Below, one piece after another: positions 1-12,977 of a stretch of DNA of 64,000 bases (the stretch's first letter is position 1; the number at the start of each line of letters is the position of its first letter). The DNA is from Glandiceps talaboti (taxonomy: Eukaryota; Hemichordata; Enteropneusta; Spengelidae). The stretch spans positions 26,632,595 to 26,696,594 of the forward strand of contig NC_135549.1 in assembly GCF_964340395.1 (NCBI RefSeq), in the 5' to 3' direction. The translations under genes were made by a program, and so were the position numbers. The notes beneath the pieces are model-generated. The model was not told the origin of the DNA, made no database searches, and worked only from the letters and a program-made list of their open reading frames with translations.

Positions 1-2158
1 TCAACTGCACTGTTCTTACATCGTTTTATTCGACTAACAACAAGAATGTACTGACTAAGCTTTAACTGACTTGAATATTTTTGTTTTATGGGTGGAAATA
101 GAATCATGAGACAAATATATAGATTCTGTGATGAAAGCATAGCATTAGGAATGGTGAATTGTAAATATCATATTTTGATACAATTTCGTTTCCAAAAGTT
201 TAGAAGAGTAAAGATAAAGTCGGGTTTTGTACCTGCTTCCATTGATATCCTAAATATCACAATAGCTGAAGTACATATTTTCAGAAAAAAATGCTTTGTG
301 CATCTATCGTGTAATTGTTAAATTTGCACACAATTTCATCAGACTTTAAGACATTTTGAGATCTTGTGTCCCACACAAAGTCCCCAGTGCAGGGCTTTTA
401 GGCTAGCTAACACCAAAACCAAAACATTTGACAATGGTTATTATATCTGATTGTTAAAACTTTATTACGCATGACACCTTGAGTAAGAGCTGTTTTCATG
501 TTGTTGAATACGTGAGTTGGGGTATCGTACACAATATGTTGCAACTAACTATAAAGTTAGCTTCTTTTGATCACATCATCTTATAAATTGGAGATGAATC
601 GATGTCAATACGCATGCTTTCTACGAAACTGGATTGTGTTACACGACTACACTGCAGTTTATCATATACTCTGTACAGAGACCAATATATAATGACCTAT
701 GATCACTCCATTTGTCCATCCATCACTATTCATACTGTTACAAAGCTAAAGTTTCATGAACAATTATACAAATAGTAGCAGAATTGTCGGCCCTTCAATG
801 TAAACTCCCAAGCAATTCATATTGTCGGACCATTTTAAGCGCCAACGAACATTAAAACACAAATTTTGATAAAGAAATGATCTATGTGAAATGTATTGAT
901 CGAAACCAAAAAGGCTATAACATATTTATTGTCATACTCCTTTCTTTTGCCGTGTTCTTTTCTTTGCTGTCCACAATTATATCCATGTGTCACGGTTTTA
1001 CCGCTATATCAATGTTGTCCTACATTTGCCAACTTGTAAATTCTTTCACACATCACCACATATAGCTGAATGACCTAAATATCACCAAACCTATCTGGTA
1101 GCAGGGAAGAGAACATGTGTTTTTCTAGACAGTAACCCTTCCTTTCCAAAGGTCAGAAATTCGATTCTGTGTAGTTAATGACATGGTTCCCCATCCATCA
1201 TTTCTACTATTAAGCTAACAATATCATACTTGTAGATTATTTGTTTACTGATTAATTCACTACAAATAAATTGCCCCAATAATCTTTTTATGTAGGCTTG
1301 TGTGGTTTCTAATTTTCTTGCGATCAATTGAAGTCGACACTCTACATACCTCGACGTTTAATTTGTAAATGGTTATGCTATTCTACATCATTATGATAGT
1401 CCCGTCAGTATCTGAATATGCTAGTTTTATGCCAGCACCACATTCAGTCATTTAATCTATTTACGTGTATATTTAGAGGATATCTGTCGAGAAGTTAAAA
1501 CCAAAGAGCCAAAAACTACAAACAACTACGATGACAATGAGTGAAATTTAAGTTCAAAGTCAATATTGTGTTGCGACCTCACCCCCGGGGGGCAACTCCA
1601 TCACAAGCATTAAAACCCAAACTGTTGTGATACCACTTTTATGCAAAAAAGGATACCCTTTCTGATACCATTTTAATTAGTCTAAGTACAATCGAACTGT
1701 CGTTGTTCGCTGTGACCGTCTCAGTCCACTAGCACTCACTCTGTTGTCTTGTGTTGATGGTGGGACTACAAATCTGATAACCCCATCATCATCATCATCA
1801 TCTATATGTTGATTATGATCATTATGGTCCGGTTCTTGGATTTTTGCTTGGATGTTTTGCTGGAGACACACTTGAGTGTCTGGTTATGGTTGCACTTGCA
1901 GGAATATTGCATGCTAGCTGCACGTGACTAAAACCAGGGGTTTTCAGGGGAAGGTGGCCCTAGATCTGAAGTGGCATGAGCGACGAGAGAAGTTTTTCAA
2001 GGAAGAAAAACAGGCTGAAACACATAGTCTAATTTACAGACCCTTTCTGATACCAACACTTCATGAAAAGTATACCCTTTCTGATACCAATCAGCATAAA
2101 AAACGACCCCTTTCGCGCGGACCCTCCCCGTATAGCCGTCTATGGGAGTTGTCCGCCC

Positions 2159-2186
2159 CATAGACCCTACACCGTAGGGTCTATGC
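2159..2186. repeat. Short perfect hairpin (CATAGACCCTAC arms)
   Basis: The sequence reads CATAGACCCTAC, a short loop, then GTAGGGTCTATG, which is a perfect 12-bp stem. A related hairpin, CATAGACCC-TAC-GGGTCTATG, sits near 39018-39038. The two are probably copies of the end of a small dispersed repeat, but no full element boundary is visible. Confidence 0.6.
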
Positions 2187-3289
2187 CCGCCCCGAGACCT
2201 CACATTTACTCATCTTGGCATTACATCAGTGTATCATTGATATTATAACTCACTCTTAGTGTAAAGCTAGCAAATTCAGTATGGATTAGTTAATCATACT
2301 TCTCTTGATGTATTGTTCACGACCTTTGATCATTTCAATGTTAAGCAAATCGGCATTAGCTTGTTGATATCAAGTCAACCACAGTTTAGTTATAAAATTT
2401 TCAAAGTTCAGCGACGTTGATGGCTAAAATGGGTCAACGACTTTTGGCGCAATTTTTGTGCTCTAAATTCCTTGAAATTGAGAAGGGCCGCCCAGCCGTC
2501 TAAACATGTTTGTTCCAATTACAGTTTGCGTGGTCGTTCATGCCAGTATGGGGTAATCATACAATAATGCAGCTTAAGTTAAGGTGTCTTTTTATGTGTA
2601 GTCGCGCCAATTTCAACGTATTATCGGAACGATAGAACGCTCATGATCTTCGAGAGAATCACAGAGGTATTCCATCCTAGTAACTGGTTTGGTAGATATA
2701 GCTAAGATGGCACTGTCAATGCTGTCGTGTGCCGAATGCCGTATGAAGACATAGAGGAACGACAGACACGTAGGTAAGTTGACAAAATTCTTTTAGTGAA
2801 TTGACAAAATATTTTGTACCATTGTCATTATATGTATTCCATAACAGCAGACTGACTGAAAATGCTTGAAATGGTTAATTACACAGAAGTGAAGTTCATA
2901 CATTGTGTCTCCGTTTTCACGACACTTTTTACGCACATTTCCATGATTGGATTTTATCTAAATCATGTAACATTGACTGAGAAAAATGAAGAACGTATAC
3001 AATAGAAGTGAGTGACGTGTAACAAAAGTACAGCATACTTTGCTCTTTCGTGACCTTACTCCTGATAGTGCATATGCATGTCTTCTGAATATTCATTAAC
3101 TGATGTATTAAAGCAAAAACTTGGGAAAAGGCGGGAATACAACATATGTGTATCTGATGTTGTAATCAATCCCGTTAGTAAACTGGCACACTTTATTAAT
3201 CTAGTGATCTCGTATAACATAGACATGTATGGAATTTGGTGAACATACGCTTTCACTATATTTTAGTTCAATCATCAACCAAGTAGTTA

Positions 3290-3400
3290 ATTACTTGCTT
3301 ACTTACTTACTTACTTACTTACTTACATACTTACTTATTTGATTAATTAATTAATTAATTAATTAATTAACCAATTAATTAACCAATTAATCAATCAATT
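3290..3400. repeat. (TTAC)n then (ATTA)n microsatellites
   Basis: About ten uninterrupted ACTT units are followed by an imperfect ATTA/ATCA array. A second ATTA-type array lies at about 3760-3822. These are simple repeats without evident function. Confidence 0.95.
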
Positions 3401-3759
3401 GTAAAGTCTTTTAAGATGGATGTGTATATATCTGTACGAGTAGGTTGATAGAACTACTAGATGTAGACACAGGAGACAGTGTTTGCTATTTGGAGGTTGT
3501 TAAAAGGATCAGTTACACTGTGATGAGGAGGTGGTATATGTGGATGTTTAAGTCATTAGGACCACTTGGCAGTTGAATGTGTATTTTGTGGATACTGCAT
3601 CGATCAGTCAGTCAATTAATCAATCAATCAATTAGATCAATCAATAGACCAATCTGTGGATCGATTAATTTAATAAACTTAACGAATATTTAAAAAAGTT
3701 ATCTTAGTTATCTTATAACTTGAAGTCTCAAATTACGAATGTATGAAGGCTTTGGTTTC

Positions 3760-3822
3760 AATTAATTAATTAATCAATCAATTAATTAATTAATTAATTA
3801 ATTAATTAATTAATTAATTAAA
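3760..3822. repeat. (ATTA)n microsatellite
   Basis: This is a nearly pure run of ATTA units preceded by ATCA variants, the same motif as the array about 0.4 kb upstream. Confidence 0.95.
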
Positions 3823-5628
3823 TAATTTGTTTATTTATTTATACATATATTTTTATAATTCTATTATTTATTTGAGATGTCGTACAATATTTACGAACAC
3901 TATAAAAACAAAGAACAAATTCACAAAGTTCCGTAACATTTACAAATCAACTATTTATTTTAGTACATTTTCTCTAAAATTACTAAGACCGGTAAATATG
4001 CTGGTATTTTGCAAGATATTGATAAAATTGAATGTCCTAGGTAAAAACGAGTTTTTCCTTTTGTGTGCAATTAAAATGGGTCACTTCAAAAGTGTAGTGT
4101 TAACGGTGCTTCCTAGATCCAGGAGGGAAAATGAAACGGAAACCTGGGAACAATATACATTGGGTTAATTAAAAGAGCCGTTTCCCTCGAGATTGAAGGC
4201 TTTAAAATACTGATAAAAGATTACTGTAATCTTACTTTACTTCATGTTTATATATATTGTATAAATGTGTTGATTCTTGAACAGGCAATTAACACATACA
4301 CGGCTATTACATATAGTAATTAGTGTGTTATATATACTATCTGTAGGCTCCATAATGATGGACGTTGTTGAAAACACTCAGAAGAGAATTTATCGTCAGC
4401 AAATTATACAGATTGAACCTGCTGAATAAGAAGATAGAAGATTCGACCCTAAAAAAATATTGAGAGGAGTTTCGGTACGTCACAGTTATTTACCTTTTTA
4501 CACCTCTCATCATAAAAATTTAAAACAAAGCATCAGTATTCATCGAGTCACAGTTTGTAATCATTCTTTCAAGAAAAAAAGAAACGTTTACAAAAATAGC
4601 GCGCGTTTTACATGTATTCATTTACTTTGACTGAAAATGCCATGTGTTGACGTGATACTGACTGTGTTGACCTTCATCAGTACTGGTGCGATACAGTTAC
4701 ATCGGATCGGATGACACTGCATGCACTCAGGACTAAATATAGTCACTCCTATTCAATCGACCATGAACATATACAAATAGTTTACATTGTAAGTACGTTC
4801 AGTGTGTTTCACAGACATTAGTAGGACTTTTCTATATTACTTTGTTTCGGATAGATACAGTATATTACCAAATTATATGGGTACATTTCTCGCGTAATTG
4901 TTGCTGGAAATGTAATTCATAATTACTAAAAATCATCACTTAGATAAGTAAGTAAAAGTTGTATTTGTGTAACTTGTTATTGTTTTCCTAATACTAAAGA
5001 TAATTAAACTATGGCATCTTTTACTTCGCAGAAACTACAGAGACGGTTGACAGTTAATCGGCCAAGAAGAAAATAATATTTTATAAGACAGTGCTATATA
5101 TGAGTTCTGATGACGACGAATCGGAATGGGAAATTTGGAAGTAACACAAGATGAACTAGATGACATTGTGTAGCAAACGAACAATCAATGAATTGCATGT
5201 TAAGGGAGAGTTCATTTTTACGGCTGGGGATGTGCCGGGAATTGTTTGTGTTGTACTGAAAGACTTTTCCCCTTGTGAGCCCTTCATCCGAAAGAAGCCC
5301 CACCCCTAAATGAAAACAATTACTATTTTAAAAAAAAAAAAAAAAAAAAAACGTTAAAAGCAATCTCCAAGTGTATGTCATGGGGTGTTTATAATTACCG
5401 AAGGCGATGGTGTTGAATAGCCAAAGAATACTGGAATATGGTCTTCAACACCTCAATTAGTAATTCAAAAATTATTCTACAGCACAATGTTATTGTCCCA
5501 ATTTTAACGATATTGTATACATTGTAGATTTGCTGACATAATGATGTACATGACAAATTCTAGCCAAACGTTTTTACTTGAGTTTATTGGGCACTATCCA
5601 GTTTTCAATTTATTACACATGCGCGTAC

Positions 5629-5655
5629 GTGTGTGTGTGTGTGTGTGTGTGTGTA
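5629..5655. repeat. (GT)n microsatellite
   Basis: A pure GT dinucleotide run of about 13 units. Confidence 0.95.
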
Positions 5656-7153
5656 AAGATAAACTATTAATGGAAGGTTATAACCTGCCACATAATTGTA
5701 CATAAGTAAATGCACCTTACATAATTGCGGCAAAGCTGAAACATTTTTTTTCTTCAAATTTACAAGGTTAATAACTGCTCCTGGGGCTTAGTTTGATTCG
5801 GAGAGGCAAAACTCGGAATAAGTCAAACCGTCCCACCGATCTGCTTTGTAAAAGTGATGACTTAGCCCCCCCCCTCCCCCTCCGGCCGTAAAACTGAATT
5901 TGCCCTAAAATGATTTGAGCAAATTTAGGTAAAGTTTGAGCGAAGGGAGGGTGTTTTAAAGTGGCACAAACTGAGTTTGTAAGCATATTACTCAAGTGAA
6001 AATACTTTAACAAACCACATTCCAGTGCATTGTTAATATTAATGCATGTCGTTTCCCATGACATTACGATTACATAGTACTGATTTCCTGAACATGTTTT
6101 TATATCATTACGTATTATAAATGAAATCATCGGATATTTTTTTTAATTATATCATGACAACCATGTTTGAGTTCAGTCAATCACAAGTGGTGGTGGTGGT
6201 TAAGTGTGCTTCAGTAAGTACAATACTGCAAAAATTACACCGAAGTACTTATAAACTCAGCTTGTGCCCTTCAAGTCTAAGGCGAAAACTATTAGTGTTT
6301 CCAATATTTTGTCTTCACTCTCTTCAGGTTATATTGTTAAATTTATTGTACTGAATTACGTGTAAATGTTTCACTAATTTTCCATAATGTGCATATAGAG
6401 ATATGGCAATAATATAAATATCTGACCAAACTGCCAGTGTGTATGTAGTTCTACAAGAGTTTACATATATCATATGTTGTGCTAGACAACCACGGTGCAT
6501 TTCACCAAGTTTGCACACTGAGCCAATTTACTAGCTGTAATTCTGGGCATGTCAGTGCCTTTAACTTTGATATTGTTAGTATTGGTATTTTATGTCAGTA
6601 ACTAAAGAGAAGGAAGGGCTTGTTAATTATTTGTCGATTTTCGAAGAACTTTTGTATTGTTTTTCTGAAGAAAAAAACTTAAACTAGAAATGAAAGCAAT
6701 CGCTTATTATCGGAGACGATATATTACGGCCGCTAAGAGTTCACTATAGTTAAATGAACTCAATTCTTCAGTATGAAGTTGATCGAGGTCAGTGTCAATG
6801 CAACCGAAACATTAATACTATCAAATTATGATAGTTTCAAAATAGCCTAGTTCACTCTCATTATCATTTATCATATTATTCTGATTCTTTTGTTTTACCG
6901 GCTATTGCTTATGTCTCCTTTGATCATCAAAAGAGGGCGTACAACTATTTGTGAGGAATTAATAACTTGACGAAAAGGAAGTGATTTAAGAGATTGTCGT
7001 AGAGGTCGCTGCATTGATGAGCAACTATTTCTTGAATGGGAATGTATGAGTATACACTTGATGTCACAATACAGCATTCGTGTGAATAGACTAGCAAACA
7101 CAATAGATCAGTTATTCAGAGAAAGGTAGGACCTAGCCGACCCATTCCAATAT

Positions 7154-7158
<5 letters not shown>

Positions 7159-7203
<45 letters not shown>
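7159..7203. repeat. (TA)n microsatellite
   Basis: A pure TA run of about 22 units inside non-coding DNA. Confidence 0.95.
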
Positions 7204-7205
<2 letters not shown>

Positions 7206-7758
7206 ACCTACATATAAATAGCAAGTGACAACTAGATATAGTTAATTGTTTCACATATTTCTTTTCTTCTCTGTTTTGTAATGGTTTAGATAATCACCTC
7301 TGGAGTACACTCCTTTAATAAATTATTCTTATTATTAATTAATAACGTGTTTGTGTAATCATTTATGCAAATGTATGCATCGGGTATGAAAGATATTCGT
7401 GAGTATTCATATGGGTATGCCTATAGTATTCTCATCAGTTTACGTTAATAATACGTTTACATATCCCTGAATATGCCCTGATTATGGTTAAAATACGTCC
7501 ATATTCCTATCATAAGACATGTATTCACATCCTATTCATAGGCGTATGCTAAGATATTCATGGTGAGAATATGATGTGAATATTATGTGTAAAAGTGGTT
7601 CATCTTCTCATCGTTTTTCATGCTATTCTTATGAACATACGTCGACTCCAAATTCTTAGCATACGTGTGCATATGTCTGAATAGTAGGATATGCCACTAG
7701 ATATTTACTACAAATGCAAACGTTTTCGTATGCGAATATGTATCATTTGGTGTAGTGT

Positions 7759-8411
7759 AGATGGATGGAGGTCTTGAGTGAATACGACTTTGAGGTGATA
7801 CATCGAGCAGGAAATAAACATGAAAATGCCGATAGTTTATCAAGAATACAATATCGGCATTGACGAAAGCCACACACTTCACTCCAAACTACCCCAAACC
7901 CAGCAACTATCAACATGTTAATATCAAAAGCTACCAGGAAGTGCACAGGAACACAGACAACAGAAGCCAAGACAATAGGAACACATTCAGCCCATCCCCA
8001 CAGCCGAATATCGAAATGCCATCGATCAATAAGAACAGAAATAACGAGAGTCCATACACAAAACAGACAACTAATAACTTCCCAACAATAAATGCCAATG
8101 CAATAGGAGTAGAGTTCAGATGGGACAATACACAACAGTGAGACAGATGCAGCTCTATGATAATGATATAGGTCCAATATTTAATATGAGAGAACAGAGC
8201 AATGAACCTCCTGATTGGCAGACAATTTCACCATCAACACCCACTATCAAAGCTTACTGGGGCGTACGGGAAATGTTAGTAATTCAAGATGGTGTATTAT
8301 ACCGCAAATTGGAATCAAATTGTGGTAACACCCATCAACTTCTCCTAATTTTGCCATCCTCACTAAAAGCTGACGTATTTAATGAATTGCATTCTTCAAA
8401 GACAGCAAGAC
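7759..8411 (+). pseudogene. Ty3/gypsy pol fragment: end of RNase H plus linker to integrase
   Basis: The first 34 codons read RWMEVLSEYDFEV followed by HRAGNKHENADSLSR, the classic end of the RNase H domain of Ty3/gypsy polyproteins. An in-frame stop precedes it and a TGA follows at 7861. From about 8120 another frame reads QLYDNDIGPI, then DWQTISP, then VLYRKLESN and FNELHSSKTA. This is the region that normally links RNase H to the zinc-binding HHCC head of the integrase. The reverse transcriptase, the integrase core, gag and LTRs are not visible. Similarity stops sharply near 8411, where hAT-like sequence starts on the other strand. It is a dead fragment truncated at both ends. Confidence 0.85.
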
Positions 8412-8620
8412 AGATCAAATTTGACTGATTTAGTTCTTTCTCAGTTAATAGTGTGGACACAGTATTGTATATTCGCCCTGCTGTACAGTCTGTAAGTTCT
8501 TTAACACTAAGAAAGTGTGATTCCACATGTCCATCACTGTTCACAAATCTAATGTAAAACACCAGAGTAGATAAATTTGAAAGATCAGTTGCCTCACCTA
8601 TTTTTAGCATACATCTTGAA
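8400..8620 (-). pseudogene. hAT-like transposase fragment (ZMYM6/ZNF862-like type)
   Basis: Read on the minus strand, the frame gives EATDLSNLSTLVFYIRF, then SHFLSVKELTDCTAGRIYN and LLTEKELNQSNLI. This matches the stretch around the first catalytic Asp of domesticated hAT-like proteins of the ZNF862/SCAND3 kind (typically DESTD...L.....YV....V...FL....L...TA..L.......L). The upstream frame at 8611-8720 (minus) reads FYQSIRTVIERKIWKDVKSCPF, plausibly the preceding segment, but it is separated by stops. The remaining catalytic region and the dimerisation region are absent. It abuts the gypsy fragment head to head near 8405. Confidence 0.7.
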
Positions 8621-9677
8621 TGGGCATGATTTCACATCTTTCCAAATCTTCCTCTCTATCACTGTCCGTATCGACTGGTAGAATTCATGCAAGGATTCAT
8701 TTTGAGTATAGTGGAACCTTGAATTACCCTGCAGGTTATTTAAGGCTGACATTCCTGAAATAAATACAGACAATGATACAATTTAGTAAGTGATTGTGTT
8801 GTATACACAGCAGTCCATATTTGTTATCTGGTTTTAATTAATATACTTTGTTGAAACAAACAGAATTCGAACAAACCAAGGTAGGCACTTATTATTGATG
8901 CAAACTAGAAGTCTCACCTCCAACTCACATTTTGTTGGTGTATTAAGTGCAAACGATAAGGTGAGAACGACGGTTTACTACATTTAGCGATGCATAACAC
9001 AGTTTCTAGATACTGGCCACATGTTTCCTAAGCAGAAATACATACATTTAGTATCTGCATTTCAAGCAAGAGCTCTATCTTTCTAGTTGTCATTTGTTCC
9101 TTTGCCACTGTATGCACGGTTCTCATATGAGCTACAGCGGTATCTTTCACTTTCGAGTATGCTGTGGTCATTGCTCTCATCAAGTTCTGCTGCATTGGAG
9201 GACGTTCTCTTGCCACCGTTTTGAATAAAGGGAAAAACAGTAAGGAATTGCAATGATTTCACATCTCAAGTAATTTAAAGATACCGACAATAAACAAATC
9301 AAATATGAAACTTCCTGGGTTCCTTTCAATGCAACATATCTTCTGCTATGCAAAACATATGTTCACTAGTTTACAAATTACATGATCGCTCACTCAAAGT
9401 CATGCTCATTTGACATTTTAAATTTATCAGTAATAAATTCACAACATGAAAGTTTAGTGCAACCTACCTGTGATCTCGAGATCTTTTGTGTCTACTAAGT
9501 TATCCTTTTTGGGCAAATGTCAGATTTTCCTGTCGTAAACACCCTGTTGAATTTACTATCGATGCACATATGGCATTTTAGGAGACCGTCACTGTGTCTC
9601 AGCCACAGAAATTCTTTGAACCACGTTGCCTTCACTGTTCTTCACGATGGCCCGTTGTCTTCATTTCTGGCTTTCTG
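8621..9677. other. Region without identifiable gene
   Basis: No motif-bearing frame was found. A 62-residue minus frame at 9028-9216 has no recognisable domain. It could belong to the flanking minus-strand remnants, but nothing shows this. Confidence 0.5.
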
Positions 9678-10654
9678 TATCTTTTCCCTTTTCCTCTAAA
9701 GGCACTCACCGTATCGCATCCAGAGAACACATGGAGACCGATGAGAGCCTAACAAACATTTTCTCCCAAATACCGTAACCCCGATATTTTATTGACGTGT
9801 ATAATTCGACCATTTTGACTGGTTAAATGGAGGTGAATGTTGGATTTGATTTTCTGTGCGTACTAAGCCTACTGCTACTCATAAAGACACCCATGTCTGG
9901 ACTGAGGTTAATGATTTGGTTGAAATGCTTTTCACTCCGTGATGGATACTAGGACTGTGCGTGCAGGAAAAGGCGTGCATCAGCCTCTTCATGGTCACAG
10001 ATTAGTGCTGGAACCAGGCTCACACTCACCACTCTGTTTTCGGCTTCCAATTTTAAACAGTCTTTATCATTGGTTTCAAACAGAATACCACCCTTTAAAC
10101 ACTGCTGAAGTTTTTCCATATTTCACACATTAAATTTGTTAGAGCTTTGTTGTCCTTGCAAGATGCCAATAGCTTCTTGAATTGTCTGTAACTAGATCAT
10201 AGCCATGGCATCAACAGTGATGGCAGTCTTCCTATCTAGACTAAGATGAACAATAGCTTCTGGATACGTGCTTTGCATATGGTGAGCTAGGACAGCTTTA
10301 TTGGTCCTTGTCATTGTTTCATTGAAGTTGGCCATTATTGCAGGAACTGGGTCAAGTGGGTATGAGAACACTTCATGCAGATCAAGATTTCTTGCTCTTG
10401 CTCTTGCTATGACCAACATTCCACCTAGCGGATTTCTATTTTCCTGTAGCGACATATGACTTTGTTTTTCTTGACAGATCAGCAAAAGTTTTACTTTTTA
10501 TGATTGTCATCTTTGCAAATAAATCCTTTGATTGTTCTGTCAAATGTTCTTCACAACTTTTGTATGCAAGAGTGAGATCAGACTTTAAATCATCATATGC
10601 CATCATGCAGTGCCTGCGCTCAGATGGACCAGCTTGCAATGTCTGAAAGTGCAA
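9678..10654 (-). pseudogene. Remnant of a high-copy family with FEN1/XPG-like GCD motif
   Basis: On the minus strand, 10654 to 10192 reads KTFADLSRKTKSYVATGK, then after a frame change NPLGGMLVIARARARNLDLHEVF, SYPLDPVPAIM and KTAITVDAMAM. Further down, at 9753-9679, it reads ALIGLHVFSGCDTVSAFRGK followed by GKD. This order (KLKTF..., LFG...VIA....LKEV...PLGP.P, IDGMALV, then HAFTGCDTVSAFAGKGK) is one I recall from multi-copy uncharacterised proteins of marine invertebrates and fish. The GCDTVSAFRGKGK segment resembles the GCDY...I.GIG loop of FEN1/XPG nucleases, and VDAMAM the Asp-bearing start of a PIN-like fold. Several frameshifts and stops separate the pieces, so this copy is dead. The nuclease relationship is inference. 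Confidence 0.6.
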
Positions 10655-10719
10655 GGTTTCCCATGGTAGCTGATGGGTGGGGGCCGCTGTTGGTAGAGTT
10701 AGAATTTCACAGATGGTGT

Positions 10720-11005
10720 TTTCAAAATGGCGACGCGGGAGACGAGCTGCGAATTTTGAAGAAAATGAAAGTAACTGAACTCAAACGTTTTCTAAAAAGC
10801 AAGGGAATATCCCAAACAGGTGCGACAAGATGTTTGTCGATGGTCATGTCTATGGTGTGAAAATGCATCTAGTGGCTGGGTCAAATTTTATATATGTCAA
10901 ATGTAACTTTGTCCGTGAAACTAGACAGTCTGCTAAACCATACGAAACATGGATTATATTGAAAAGTGGTGGACGATTACTTTCAGGTGGATGTGACTGT
11001 GTTGC
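10720..11005 (+). pseudogene. SAP-SWIM gene copy A, internally deleted
   Basis: The segment at 10750-10830 reads LRILKKMKVTELKRFLKSKG with ISQTG, a SAP-type helix-turn-helix DNA-binding motif. Immediately after, in another frame, comes FVDGHVYGVKMH, then YETWIILKSGGRLLSGG and CDCVA, the first half of a SWIM zinc finger (CxC). The exon ends at a GTAAGT donor directly behind CDCVA, the same position used in copy D. The stretch of roughly 100 residues between SAP and SWIM in copies B and D is missing here, and the frame changes at the junction. The matching second SWIM half (CxH) and the YqaJ exon are not found downstream. It is a decayed paralogue of the intact gene at 21.2 kb. Confidence 0.75.
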
Positions 11006-11350
11006 GTAAGTAATTCCAATTAGTGCCTATTGAATTACACTCCGTCAAATGTTCATTTGACTGCTTGTTCAAACTTACATTATACTATTTTATAATTATC
11101 ACTTCGACACTTGCATCATAGACGTTTCCTCTCTGAAATGGGATCTTGACATGCGTTTGAATATCTCCTCTAATGCATCAATGGTTTATATAACCAAGGA
11201 GATTCCAAATAAAATATTTCTCAGCGGTATCGGAGACGTGTCGTAGTCAGCATTCCCTCCACCGTTCAAGATGTGTAACATGGCAGAGTGGCATCGTGTT
11301 TTGTTATGGATAACCTTATTTGACTTTATCATTATGTTGACGACTATGAA

Positions 11351-12150
<800 letters not shown>

Positions 12151-12341
12151 ATGATTTCTAGTATCCAACACACTTATATTTAATAAAACCTACCATCAAT
12201 TTTTCCGCATAGAAAAAAGGCAATGTGCTAGCACAGTCTTTTCAACGGCATGATTTCATTTAGTCCTGTTAGAATCTATGTAATATTGCAATACCTTAAA
12301 GGTATTCTAATAATACATGCATGTTTTGTTCTTAATTTCAG

Positions 12342-12866
12342 GCGGTGCAAGTTAACCCAGAATGTGATGCCCTTGACTCAAGTGTGTCTGAAGGTGGCTG
12401 TTGTAGCATAATACCTGTACATTCTAATTCAAAAACACCCCATAAACTACAGAAAGAAGCAGATGTCATTGGTGAGTTTGAGGGTGCAGGGGTTGTTTAC
12501 TCAGTAGATGAAAAAGATGGAAAATATGTTGTGAAGTGTCCATTGTGTACCAGCAATGTGATTGTAGGCTCTGAGAAACAGCGTTTAAATTTCTTAAAGA
12601 CTTGTATTAAATCACAAGTTCACATTAGTAACAGAATAACATCACCCTGTAAAAAGGGTATAACAGAGGATACCATCCCCACAGTACTGGCTGTTCAAGC
12701 AGAATATAAAGATATATTTCTAATTCAAGACAAAGTTGTAAAGTGTCGATTCTGTAAGCTTATACTTACGCTAGATCCAGCCAAACAGCGGACACCACTA
12801 CACAACATCAAGCAGCATGTCAACCCGAAAGACATAGCATTCTTTTTCATCAAGAAACCAATTTAA
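12342..12866 (+). pseudogene. Exon with two CxxC...H-x4-H zinc-finger-like units
   Basis: The exon starts after a TTTCAG acceptor at 12341 and reads open for about 174 codons. It contains KYVVKCPLCTSNVIV followed by LKTCIKSQVH, then VVKCRFCKLILTLDPAKQRT and LHNIKQHVN. These are two units with CxxC followed about 20 residues later by His pairs, resembling degenerate C2H2/BED-like fingers. The following 300 bases (12867-13200) contain further coding-like sequence broken by stops. It is the N-terminal part of the family continued at 13.2 kb. I do not recognise the function. DNA or RNA binding is a reasonable guess from the fingers only. Confidence 0.55.
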
Positions 12867-12977
12867 AGGACCTTTGATCTCCCACTGCAAAGCCAGGTCG
12901 ACAATTTTGTCATGGGTTGCACAAACGTGAGGTTTTGTATGCTTCTGAACAAAACTGAAACAGCAGCAAATATCAAT

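Larger units (their letters stand above)
1..7758. other. Non-coding, repeat-bearing region
   Basis: I see no convincing coding sequence in this stretch. The open frames are short, lack recognisable motifs and are not flanked by good splice sites. It holds several microsatellites (listed separately), a short hairpin near 2.16 kb, a poly-A run at 5331-5351 and a C-rich run near 5866-5882. The phrase CCCTTTCTGATACCA recurs near 1655, 2041 and 2076, which suggests a degraded tandem or transposon-derived segment between about 1.6 and 2.2 kb. A short minus-strand frame at 1677-1871 carries a (GAT)n-encoded Asp run and ends RRSQRTTTVRLYLD; this is too little to name. Confidence 0.6.

Noticed and set aside
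1677-1871. Minus frame with poly-Asp and RRSQRTTTVR
   Set aside because: The poly-Asp comes from a GAT microsatellite. The ending resembles basic gag/pol junctions only loosely.
5094-5303. Cys-rich plus-strand reading (GWGCAGNCLCC) near 5.2 kb
   Set aside because: Too short and interrupted, and no acceptor or donor supports an exon.
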